Positions 1 to 6,577 of a stretch of DNA of 7,269 nt are shown piece after piece. How positions within the stretch are numbered: the stretch's first letter is position 1; each line of letters opens with the position of its first letter. The notes under the pieces are model-generated. The model saw nothing but the letters and a program-made list of their open reading frames with translations. It was not told the DNA's origin and made no database searches. This stretch comes from an uncultured Paracoccaceae bacterium (GTDB taxonomy: Bacteria; Pseudomonadota; Alphaproteobacteria; Rhodobacterales; Rhodobacteraceae): NCBI GenBank assembly GCA_913054485.1, contig CAJXHQ010000154.1, positions 1 through 7,269 of the forward strand, given 5' to 3'. The position numbers and the translations under genes are program-made.

Positions 1-800
1 AAGCGGATGGAGCCTTTGGTGCCGTGGATTTCATAGGCGTAGCCCATTTTCCGGCCCGTCGCGACGCGGCTGAAATAGAGGTGCCCCATGACACCGCTTT
101 CAAACCGGCACATCATCTGGCCATGATCGTCATTGGTCACCTTGCCGCCGGGACGGGTCGCATGAACGGTCTCGATCTCGGCCATGACGCTTTTGATCGG
201 GCCCGCCAGACGCAGCGCGCCGTTGATCATATGCGGGGCCAGATCGCCCATGCAGCCGTTCGCCTCGCCTTCGCAGCGCCAGGTCGCGGGCTGGTTCGGA
301 TCGGCAAAGAAATCTTCCGTATGCTCACCCCGGAACCAGGAGAGATCACCGATCACACCGTCCTCGATCAGCTGCAGCGCATATTGGCTGGCGGGCGTAC
401 GGATATAGTTGAAGCCGGTCATGTTGATGCAGCCTGATGCTTCGGCTGCGGCCACCATCGCGCGGCTGTCCTCAAGCGAGGCGCCCAGCGGTTTTTCGCA
501 GAACACCGGCTTGCCCAGCTTGAACGCGGCCTCAGCCACATCCCGGTGAGTCGCCTGGGGCGAGGCGATCACGATGGCCTCTACCCGCGGGTCTTCGACC
601 AGCGCGCGCCAATCATCAGTTGCGCGTTGAAAGCCGTATGCAACCCGGTAGCGTTCTGCCGACTCAGGGCTGGTTGCACAGACCATTTCCAAACGCGGAC
701 GCAGGGCCGTGTTGAACACAGCCCCAACCGCAGACATGGCCACCGCATGGGCCTTACCCATATAGCCGCCGCCCATGATGCCGATACCGATCTCCGACAT
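1..800 (-). CDS. Gfo/Idh/MocA-family dehydrogenase, probable inositol/polyol dehydrogenase (3' end outside window)
   Basis: Partial gene: 266 codons from ATG (798-800, minus strand) run off the left edge without a stop. It encodes a cytoplasmic NAD(P)-dependent sugar or polyol dehydrogenase. The N-terminus IGIGIMGGGYMGKAH (residues 4-18) is a Rossmann dinucleotide-binding loop of the GxxGxG type. The family EKP motif lies at 102-104 with Lys103 as the likely catalytic lysine. Asp186 and His190 (GDLAPH) match the Asp-x3-His pair that completes the catalytic site in IolG-type enzymes. The segment around residues 20-38 looks longer than in the iolG product of this window, so this is a different subfamily. 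A good ribosome-binding site (GAGAAGAGGGA) precedes the ATG. It is divergent from the iol operon and shares its promoter region, which suggests coregulation and a role with inositol isomers (scyllo- or chiro-inositol) or a related polyol. The family is secure; the substrate is inferred. Confidence 0.88.
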   Translation of the reverse strand, partial: MSEIGIGIMGGGYMGKAHAVAMSAVGAVFNTALRPRLEMVCATSPESAERYRVAYGFQRATDDWRALVEDPRVEAIVIASPQATHRDVAEAAFKLGKPVFCEKPLGASLEDSRAMVAAAEASGCINMTGFNYIRTPASQYALQLIEDGVIGDLSWFRGEHTEDFFADPNQPATWRCEGEANGCMGDLAPHMINGALRLAGPIKSVMAEIETVHATRPGGKVTNDDHGQMMCRFESGVMGHLYFSRVATGRKMGYAYEIHGTKGSIR

Positions 801-834
801 GGTCCCTCTTCTCCAGCACTGTTCGAAAAAAATA

Positions 835-850
835 TTGCAACCGGTTTCAA
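835..850. promoter_or_regulatory. Palindromic LacI-family-type operator in the divergent promoter region
   Basis: The 16-mer TTGCAACCGGTTTCAA is an inverted repeat with one mismatched pair (third positions from the centre outward are intact; the C/T pair at positions 4 and 13 breaks symmetry). The even-length core with central CG (AACCGGTT) is the hallmark of LacI/GalR-family operators. It sits between the two divergent start codons, 35 bp from the minus-strand ATG and 61 bp from the iolD ATG, so one repressor bound here could control both transcripts. No regulator gene is in the window. The palindrome is seen directly; assignment to a LacI-type inositol-responsive repressor is inference. Confidence 0.65.
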
Positions 851-862
851 AAAACGTATCTT
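835..862 (+). promoter_or_regulatory. Candidate sigma-70-type promoter for the iolDCBJG operon
   Basis: TTGCAA (835-840) could be a -35 element, with TATCTT (857-862) as the -10 element after a 16-bp spacer. Transcription would begin near 868-870 and give a leader of about 40 bases before the iolD ATG. The -35 box would lie inside the palindromic operator, which fits repression by occlusion. The boxes match the consensus only partly, and alphaproteobacterial promoters are often weak matches, so this is a tentative call. No convincing counterpart was found on the minus strand: TTGAAA (850-845) could be a -35 box, but the -10 position at the right spacing is poor. Confidence 0.35.
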
Positions 863-910
863 CATACCCGGCATACCGTCAAGTTGAATCGACGGATGAG
901 GGAAAAATCC

Positions 911-2800
911 ATGAACCAGACCACTCATATTTCCGCAGCGGATGACACTGTCCGCCTGACGACCGCACAGGCCATCATCCGCTGGATGGCGAACCAATAT
1001 ATTGAAATCAATGGCGAAGAGCAGCGCGTCTTCGGCGGTGGTTTTGGTATCTTTGGCCACGGCAACGTGTCCTGCCTGGGCGAAGCGCTGCATGATCATC
1101 GCGAAGAGCTGCCGCTGTACCGCGGCCAGAACGAGCAGTCGATGGGATTCGCAGCCGCGGCCTATGCGAAGTACCACCTGCGCCAGCGGATCATGTTCTG
1201 CACCGCCTCGGCTGGTCCCGGCACTTCGAACCTGGTGACATCCGCAGCACTGGCCCATGCCAACCGCCTGCCGATGTTCCTGCTGTGCGGCGACGCCTTC
1301 ATGACCCGCCTGCCCGACCCGGTTCTTCAGCAGATGGAAAACTTCAGCGACCCGACCTTCGGCGTCAATGACGCGTTCAAGCCGGTCACCCGCTACTGGG
1401 ACCGCATCACGCATCCCGCGCAGATCATCCAGTCGCTGCCCAACGCGCTGGCCACCATGCTGGACCCGGCCGATTGCGGCCCCGCCTTCCTGGGCCTGCC
1501 GCAGGATGTTCAGGGCTGGACCTATGACTACCCGGCGGTGATGTTCGACCGCAAAGTCCACCGCATCCGCCGCCAAGCCCCCGATGTGGCCGAAGTGGCC
1601 GATGCCGCCGCGATCCTGGCCGGCGCCGAACGCCCGATGATCATCGCAGGCGGCGGCGTGCAGTATTCCGGCGCTGTCGCCGAGCTGACCAAGTTCGCCG
1701 AGGCCCGTGGCATCCCCATCGTAGAAACCATTGCTGGTCGCGCCAACTTCACCAATGACTATGCGCTGAACATCGGGCCGATTGGTGTGACGGGGTCGAA
1801 CTCGGCCAATAACGTTGCCGAAAAGGCCGACGTGATTCTGGCCGTCGGAACCCGCCTTCAAGACTTCACCACCGGGTCGTGGACTGCGTTCGACAAGGCC
1901 GCCAAGATCGTCGCCCTGAACGTCGGCCGCCATGACGCTGGCAAGCACCAGTCAGCCCCGGTTGTGGGCGATGCCAAGCTGAGCCTCTCCGCTCTGGACG
2001 CTGCAACCGAAGGTTACAACACCCCGGCCAGCTGGACCGAATTTGCCCAGACCGAGCGTAAGGCATGGGACGCATATGTGGCCGAGAACGTCGCCCACGG
2101 TAACCGCCCGAATTCCTACGCGCAGGCGATTGGCGTTGTGAATGAACTCTGCGACCCCGCTGACCGCGTTGTGGCGGCTGCGGGCGGCCTGCCTGCTGAG
2201 GTGACTGCCAACTGGCGGACCCTGAAAGAGGGCACCGTGGACGTGGAATTCGGTTTCTCCTGCATGGGTTACGAGATCGCAGGCGGTTGGGGTGCGCGTA
2301 TCGCCCAGGCCGAAAGCGAACAGGATCAGGACACCATCGTCTTCACCGGCGACGGCTCCTACATGCTGATGAACTCGGACATCTACTCCTCGGTGCTGAG
2401 CCAGAAGAAGATGATCGTACTGGTGCTGGACAATGGCGGTTTTGCGGTGATCAACAAACTGCAGAACAACACAGGCAACGAGAGCTTCAACAACCTCATC
2501 GCCGATTGCCCGGCCGTGCCGGAACCCTTCGCGGTGGACTTTGAAGCACACGCGCGTTCGATGGGTGCCATCGCGGAAACCGTCGCCAACCCGGCAGAGC
2601 TGGGCGAGGCGTTCAAGCGCGCCAAGGCCGCTGACAAAACTTACGTGATCTGCATGCAGGTCGACCCTTATGAGGGCTGGACCGCCGAAGGCCACGCCTG
2701 GTGGGAAGTGGGCACGCCGCATATCACCGAGAACGAAAAGGTGCGCGAGGCCCATATTGATTGGGAATCCTCCCGCTCCAAACAGCGCAAAGGGGTCTGA
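911..2800 (+). CDS. iolD: 3D-(3,5/4)-trihydroxycyclohexane-1,2-dione acylhydrolase (IolD)
   Basis: ThDP-dependent enzyme that opens the ring of 3D-(3,5/4)-trihydroxycyclohexane-1,2-dione to 5-deoxy-D-glucuronate, the third step of myo-inositol breakdown; cytoplasmic. The protein has 629 residues, within the usual IolD size. It has the three-domain ThDP fold: an N-terminal PYR domain with the cofactor-activating glutamate at Glu75 (GQNEQSMGFAA), a central domain around 210-360, and a C-terminal PP domain carrying GDGSYMLMNSD from residue 480. In the PP domain GDG is followed after 25 residues by Asn (VLDNGGF), the ThDP/Mg-binding motif. The start at ATG 911 is preferred over in-frame TTG 884 and ATG 896 because GAGGGA at 898-903 is ideally spaced from 911 and overlaps the 896 codon. 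First gene of the operon; its stop is one base from the iolC start. The glyoxylate carboligase and acetolactate synthase families share the fold, but the iol context and IolD-like features settle the assignment. Confidence 0.96.
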   Translation: MNQTTHISAADDTVRLTTAQAIIRWMANQYIEINGEEQRVFGGGFGIFGHGNVSCLGEALHDHREELPLYRGQNEQSMGFAAAAYAKYHLRQRIMFCTASAGPGTSNLVTSAALAHANRLPMFLLCGDAFMTRLPDPVLQQMENFSDPTFGVNDAFKPVTRYWDRITHPAQIIQSLPNALATMLDPADCGPAFLGLPQDVQGWTYDYPAVMFDRKVHRIRRQAPDVAEVADAAAILAGAERPMIIAGGGVQYSGAVAELTKFAEARGIPIVETIAGRANFTNDYALNIGPIGVTGSNSANNVAEKADVILAVGTRLQDFTTGSWTAFDKAAKIVALNVGRHDAGKHQSAPVVGDAKLSLSALDAATEGYNTPASWTEFAQTERKAWDAYVAENVAHGNRPNSYAQAIGVVNELCDPADRVVAAAGGLPAEVTANWRTLKEGTVDVEFGFSCMGYEIAGGWGARIAQAESEQDQDTIVFTGDGSYMLMNSDIYSSVLSQKKMIVLVLDNGGFAVINKLQNNTGNESFNNLIADCPAVPEPFAVDFEAHARSMGAIAETVANPAELGEAFKRAKAADKTYVICMQVDPYEGWTAEGHAWWEVGTPHITENEKVREAHIDWESSRSKQRKGV

Positions 2801-2801
2801 G

Positions 2802-3788
2802 GTGGATCTTCTCGAAAGCCTCAAGGCCAAGAACTTCGTCGTCATCGGCCGCGCCGGGATGGATCTCTATGCGGATCCCCCCGGCACCCCGATCGAGCAG
2901 GCAGGCAACTTTTATGCCTGCCTCGGCGGCTCCTCCGCCAATATCGCGGCCGGCATCGTCAAGCACGGCGGCAAGGCGGCACTTGTGACCTCGGTTTCGG
3001 ACGATGCGGTAGGCCGCTTCTGCCTGCAGCAGCTGGACAACTACGGCATCGGCAAATCCCACGTGAAAACCGTGGGCGGCGAGGCGCGCAACTCGCTTGC
3101 CGTGGTTGACACCAATGGCGAGGACACTCAGGCGGTGATCTACCGCAACGAGGCCGCCGACTTTGTGATGACCGAAGCAGATGTGGCCGAAGTTGACTTC
3201 AGCCAATACGCAGCACTCATCACCACCGGCACCGTCTTTGCGGCGGAACCCTCGCGCTCGGCCGCTTTCCTGGCGTTTGACAAAGCCAAAGAGGCAGGCC
3301 TGCCGCTGATCTTTGACGTCGATTACCGCCCCTATTCCTGGCCCTCGGCCGAGGTCGCAGCGGAGACATATTCGCGGGCCGGCGCCATGTGCGACATCAT
3401 CATCGGCAACGATGTGGAATTTGGCTTCATGGCCGGCGACTACGATAAAGGCCTTGATAAAGCACGGGAATTGGCGAAATCCACCGCCAGAATTGTGGTC
3501 TACAAGATGGGCCATGAGGGCGCGATCACCATCACGCCAGACGAAGAATTCCGCACCGGCATCTACAAGGTCGACGCGCTGAAACCAACAGGGGCCGGCG
3601 ACAGTTTCCTGGGCGGTTTCATCACCGCGCTGGCCGCTGGCTATGGCCTGAAAGACGCTGTTCTGCGCGGCTCTGCCTGTGCCTCTATCGTGGTGAGCCG
3701 CGTCGCCTGCGCGCCTGCCAGCCCAACACCTGCCGAACTCGACGAGTTTCTTGCCAATCATCCCGGCCCGTCCGGGACAGAAGGATAA
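2802..3788 (+). CDS. iolC: 5-dehydro-2-deoxygluconokinase (IolC), PfkB family
   Basis: Cytoplasmic ATP-dependent kinase that phosphorylates 2-deoxy-5-keto-D-gluconate at C6. The protein has 328 residues, the normal size for a single-domain PfkB (ribokinase-like) IolC. It lacks the extra C-terminal aldolase-like DUF2090 domain found fused to IolC in many other proteobacteria, consistent with a separate aldolase gene two positions downstream. Visible motifs are the N-terminal substrate-side glycines (LGGSSANIAAG, residues 41-51) and the second PfkB signature PTGAGDSFLGGF with GAGD at 264-267, Asp267 being the expected catalytic base. The start is GTG at 2802: the upstream in-frame ATG lies deep inside iolD and encodes nothing PfkB-like, while AGGGG at 2790-2794 is correctly placed for 2802. 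One base separates it from the iolD stop, so translation is probably coupled. Confidence 0.95.
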   Translation: MDLLESLKAKNFVVIGRAGMDLYADPPGTPIEQAGNFYACLGGSSANIAAGIVKHGGKAALVTSVSDDAVGRFCLQQLDNYGIGKSHVKTVGGEARNSLAVVDTNGEDTQAVIYRNEAADFVMTEADVAEVDFSQYAALITTGTVFAAEPSRSAAFLAFDKAKEAGLPLIFDVDYRPYSWPSAEVAAETYSRAGAMCDIIIGNDVEFGFMAGDYDKGLDKARELAKSTARIVVYKMGHEGAITITPDEEFRTGIYKVDALKPTGAGDSFLGGFITALAAGYGLKDAVLRGSACASIVVSRVACAPASPTPAELDEFLANHPGPSGTEG

Positions 3789-3793
3789 ATCCC

Positions 3794-4636
3794 ATGCCTT
3801 ACGCCCCGTTTGACAACCAGAACAAGCCCATCGTCGATGTGGAAGACAGCCTGGTTCCGCTGAACTATTTCAATATCGTCAAGCTGAAGAAGGGCGAGGC
3901 ATTCGAATACCAGGTGCCAGGTTATGAAACCTGCATCGTTCCCGCAACCGGCACCATCGACGTGGATGTGGAAGGCGTGGCTTTCGCCGCCCTCGGCAAC
4001 CGCCGTGTCGATGTCTGGGGCGGTGAGCCGGAAGGTGCCTACGTTCCGTCGGGCGCCAAGGCGCAGATGGTTTGCCTGTCGGATGAGGCCGAAGTCTTTG
4101 TGGCCGGTGCCAAATACGAGAAGGTTCTGGAGCCCTTCGACGTGCGCGGCGATGGCATTGATCTGGTGCAATACGGCTCGGATGACACGAAAACTCACCG
4201 TAAAATCAAGCATATCCTCGGCCAGAAGCAGCACGATAAAGTCGGCCGCCTGCTGGTGTCCGAGCTGTTCACCGTGGGTGCCGGCGGCTGGTCTGGCTTC
4301 CCCAGCCACAAGCATGACACCGACCGCCTGCCGGATGAAACCCGCCACGACGAAACCTACAACTTCCGCTTCAAGCCGAACCACGGCTCCGGCCTGCAGA
4401 TGCTGCAGCGCGTCGACAATGAACCGGGCGATGCCTATCACATCGTCGATGGCTCCACGATCTGCATCGACAAGGGCTACCACCCCTGCGCCGCGCTGCC
4501 GGGCTATGAAATGTACTATTTCACCATCCTCGGCGGCCTGTCCCAGCGCAGCCTGAAGCAGTTCTTCCAGCCGACGCATGAATACCAGGTCGAGACCATT
4601 CCGGGCATCAAAGACATGGTGGCCAAGTTCAAATGA
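3794..4636 (+). CDS. iolB: 5-deoxy-glucuronate isomerase (IolB)
   Basis: Isomerises 5-deoxy-D-glucuronate, the IolD product, to 2-deoxy-5-keto-D-gluconate, the IolC substrate; cytoplasmic. The 280-residue product matches the family size and the bicupin architecture of IolB/KduI-type enzymes. The C-terminal cupin carries the probable metal ligands His172 and His174 (FPSHKHD), Glu187 (HDETYNF) and His230 (KGYHPCAALPGYEMYYF); the last block is strongly typical of IolB. The ATG at 3794 is preceded by AAGGA at 3781-3785, which overlaps the end of iolC. The intergenic gap is 5 bp and the 3' end overlaps the next gene by ATGA. KduI is a distant relative, but the context and C-terminal motifs point to IolB. 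Confidence 0.96.
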   Translation: MPYAPFDNQNKPIVDVEDSLVPLNYFNIVKLKKGEAFEYQVPGYETCIVPATGTIDVDVEGVAFAALGNRRVDVWGGEPEGAYVPSGAKAQMVCLSDEAEVFVAGAKYEKVLEPFDVRGDGIDLVQYGSDDTKTHRKIKHILGQKQHDKVGRLLVSELFTVGAGGWSGFPSHKHDTDRLPDETRHDETYNFRFKPNHGSGLQMLQRVDNEPGDAYHIVDGSTICIDKGYHPCAALPGYEMYYFTILGGLSQRSLKQFFQPTHEYQVETIPGIKDMVAKFK

Positions 4637-5469
4637 CTCTGGCGACCCTTTCTGACGTCCTCCAGCCCGCGCTGCGCAACGGTTATGCCGTTGCCGGCGT
4701 GGTGACGCTGGGCTGGGAGGACATGATGGCCTATGTGCAGGCGGCAGAGGCTGAAAACCGCCCGCTGATCCTGCAGGCCGGCCCCGGCTGCCGGGCGCAT
4801 ACACCCCTGCCGGTGCTGGGCACCATGTTCCGCACCCTGGCCGAACAGGCCACGGTTCCGGTGGTGGCGCATCTCGATCACGGCTATTCCGCCGAGGACT
4901 GCCGCATCGCAATCGACTGCGGATTCACCTCTGTGATGTTTGATGGGTCGCGCAAACCTATTGCGGAAAACATCGCAGAAACGGCAGAAATTGTGCAAAT
5001 GGCCCATAAAGCCGGCGTTTCTTGCGAAGGTGAGATCGGTTTTGTCGGTTATGACGGCGGCGAGGCCAGCAATGGCACCGACCCGGAAGAGGCCGCGCGC
5101 TTTGCCCGGGAAACCGGTGTGGATGCCATGGCGGTCTCGGTCGGCAACGTGCATCTGCAGCAGGACGCCGGCAGGGGCCTGGATGTGGACCGCATCCGCG
5201 CCATCGAGGCCGTGACAGACGTGCCAATGGTGATCCACGGCGGATCCGGCGTTCCGGCAGAGCAGCGCAAGTTGCTGGCCGAAACCTCGGCGATCTCGAA
5301 GTACAATATCGGCACCGAGCTGCGCATGGCCTTTGGCGCGGTGCTGCGCCAGGCCGTGACCCGCGATGCGTCGCGCTTCGACCGCAACGAGATCCTGAAA
5401 GAGGTGATCGACCCGCTGTCAGAAGCCACCCGTGCAGTGCTGCGCACCATGGGCAAAATGCCCGGCTGA
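4633..5469 (+). CDS. iolJ: Class II aldolase, probable 6-phospho-5-dehydro-2-deoxy-D-gluconate aldolase (IolJ-like)
   Basis: Zinc-dependent class II aldolase of the FbaA/KbaY/GatY/IolJ family. From its place beside iolC it is expected to cleave 2-deoxy-5-keto-gluconate 6-phosphate to dihydroxyacetone phosphate and malonate semialdehyde. The 278-residue TIM-barrel protein shows the catalytic aspartate and first zinc histidine at Asp82-His83 (AHLDHGYS), the acidic GEIG segment at Glu134, the second zinc histidine at His174 (GNVH) and the third at His202 (HGGSGVP), then the phosphate-site YNIGTELR. Oddly, His174 is followed by LQQDAGRG, where relatives typically have HGxY with a glycine that contacts substrate phosphate. 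Its ATG overlaps the iolB stop (ATGA), implying coupled translation. The class is secure; IolJ specificity comes from context, and a fructose-, tagatose- or other ketose-bisphosphate substrate is not excluded. Confidence 0.87.
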   Translation: MTLATLSDVLQPALRNGYAVAGVVTLGWEDMMAYVQAAEAENRPLILQAGPGCRAHTPLPVLGTMFRTLAEQATVPVVAHLDHGYSAEDCRIAIDCGFTSVMFDGSRKPIAENIAETAEIVQMAHKAGVSCEGEIGFVGYDGGEASNGTDPEEAARFARETGVDAMAVSVGNVHLQQDAGRGLDVDRIRAIEAVTDVPMVIHGGSGVPAEQRKLLAETSAISKYNIGTELRMAFGAVLRQAVTRDASRFDRNEILKEVIDPLSEATRAVLRTMGKMPG

Positions 5470-5494
5470 GCGCCAATGAAGAAAGACGAGTGAC

Positions 5495-6481
5495 ATGTTG
5501 AATATTGCCATCTTGGGCTGCGGGCGGATCGGTCAGGTCCACGCCCGCGCCATCCGCTACATGGAAAACGCGCGCCTTGTGGCCGTTGCAGACGCCTTTG
5601 AGGCGCCGGCCAACGCACTGGCCGAGGCGCATGGCGCAGAGGTCCGCAGCATCGACGCCATCATGGCTGCCGATGACGTGGACGCGGTGGTGATCGGCAC
5701 GCCGACCGATACCCACTACGACCTGATCCATGCCGCCGCCGCTGGCGGTAAGGCGATTTTCTGCGAAAAGCCGGTGGATATGTCTGCGGACCGCATCCGC
5801 GACTGCATCAAGGCCGTGGAAGGTGCAGATGTGCCTTTCCTCACCGCCTTCAACCGCCGGTTCGACCCGAGTTTCGCCAACCTTCAGTCCCGGCTGGCCG
5901 GCGGAGAGATCGGCCAGGCCGAGATCATCACCATCCAGTCCCGCGACCCCTCCCCGCCGCCGCTGAGCTATATCGGCCAGTCCGGCGGGCTGTTCCGCGA
6001 CATGATGATCCACGATCTGGACATGGCGCGCTTCCTTCTGGGCGAGGAACCTGTGCAGGTTTTCGCCGTCGGATCCTCCCTTGTGGATCCCGAGATCGGC
6101 AAGGCAGGCGATGTCGATACGGCTGCCGTCACGCTGACCACGGCCAGCGGCAAGATCTGCCAGATCTCCTGCTCGCGCCGGGCTGTTTATGGCTATGATC
6201 AGCGCGTCGAAGTGCACGGTGAAAAAGGCATGCTGCGCGCTGCCAACCAGCTGGAAAACACCGTTGAATCCGCAACTGCCGGCGGTTTCACCGCCGCCCC
6301 GGCGCAGCATTTCTTCCTCGAACGCTATGAAGCAGCTTATGCCCGCGAGATGCAGCATTTTGTGGAAGCTGTCTCTGCTGGCACAGCCCCCTCGCCTTCG
6401 ATCACCGACGGGCTGCGGGCACAGATGCTGGCCGATGCGGCGCAGGCCTCGCTGGACAGCGGCCTGCCTGTGAAACTCTGA
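5495..6481 (+). CDS. iolG: Inositol 2-dehydrogenase (IolG), Gfo/Idh/MocA family
   Basis: NAD-dependent dehydrogenase that oxidises myo-inositol to 2-keto-myo-inositol, the first catabolic step; cytoplasmic. The 328-residue protein has the Rossmann motif GCGRIG at 8-13 and the EKP motif with Lys92. In GGLFRDMMIHDLDMARF, Asp169 and His173 align in spacing with the Lys-Asp-His catalytic set described for Bacillus IolG (Lys97, Asp172, His176). The C-terminal domain, including the QISCSRRAVYGYDQRVEVHG block, is typical of IolG. It lies 25 bp after the aldolase stop. The Shine-Dalgarno sequence is weak (only GAAAGACGAG upstream of ATG 5495), unlike the other operon genes. Last gene of the operon, followed by a stem-loop. 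It differs clearly from the divergent paralogue at the left edge, so the two probably act on different isomers. Confidence 0.94.
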   Translation: MLNIAILGCGRIGQVHARAIRYMENARLVAVADAFEAPANALAEAHGAEVRSIDAIMAADDVDAVVIGTPTDTHYDLIHAAAAGGKAIFCEKPVDMSADRIRDCIKAVEGADVPFLTAFNRRFDPSFANLQSRLAGGEIGQAEIITIQSRDPSPPPLSYIGQSGGLFRDMMIHDLDMARFLLGEEPVQVFAVGSSLVDPEIGKAGDVDTAAVTLTTASGKICQISCSRRAVYGYDQRVEVHGEKGMLRAANQLENTVESATAGGFTAAPAQHFFLERYEAAYAREMQHFVEAVSAGTAPSPSITDGLRAQMLADAAQASLDSGLPVKL

Positions 6482-6489
6482 ACAGGTTA

Positions 6490-6514
6490 AGGGGCGTCTG
6501 CGATTGACGCCCCT
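6490..6514 (+). terminator. Stem-loop after iolG, probable operon terminator
   Basis: A perfect 9-bp inverted repeat, AGGGGCGTC (6490-6498) and GACGCCCCT (6506-6514), encloses a 7-base loop and begins nine bases after the iolG stop codon. The GC-rich stem fits a terminator or a 3'-end stabilising hairpin. There is no immediate T-run; the nearest T-rich stretch (TTCTGGTTTGTTTG) starts about six bases later, so intrinsic termination may be inefficient and some read-through into the downstream radical SAM gene is possible. Confidence 0.65.
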
Positions 6515-6577
6515 GCCCGCTTCTGGTTTGTTTGCGCAGCCCCAGGGACGCGCGACACCCCAGGCAGCGGATCAAAG

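Noticed and set aside
24..437. 137-residue plus-strand open frame at the left edge
   Set aside because: It lies antisense to the partial Gfo/Idh/MocA gene, whose motifs (GGGYMG, EKP, GDLAPH) are clear.
884..910. Upstream TTG (884) or ATG (896) as the iolD start
   Set aside because: The Shine-Dalgarno sequence GAGGGA at 898-903 overlaps or follows these codons and is correctly spaced only for ATG 911.
581..1948. 455-residue minus-strand open frame across the divergent promoter and the start of iolD
   Set aside because: It is antisense to iolD, runs in another frame of the left-edge dehydrogenase gene, and its translation is low-complexity with no family resemblance. Long antisense frames are common in high-GC coding DNA.
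2670..2801. Upstream ATG giving iolC a 44-residue N-terminal extension
   Set aside because: The extension is an out-of-frame reading of the iolD C-terminus, and the PfkB fold begins just after GTG 2802.
2724..3761. 345-residue minus-strand open frame antisense to iolC, and a similar 384-residue one at 3758-4912 antisense to iolB
   Set aside because: Both mirror strongly conserved plus-strand enzymes and show no motif of their own.
4958..6358. 466-residue minus-strand open frame antisense to the aldolase and iolG
   Set aside because: Its translation is rich in Arg, Gly and His with no recognisable domain and crosses two well-supported genes; it is a shadow of their codon bias.
6540..6564. 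CCCCAGG direct repeat (6540-6546 and 6558-6564) before the anSME gene
   Set aside because: Only seven bases in a GC-rich spacer, with no symmetry or promoter context, so chance is the likely explanation.
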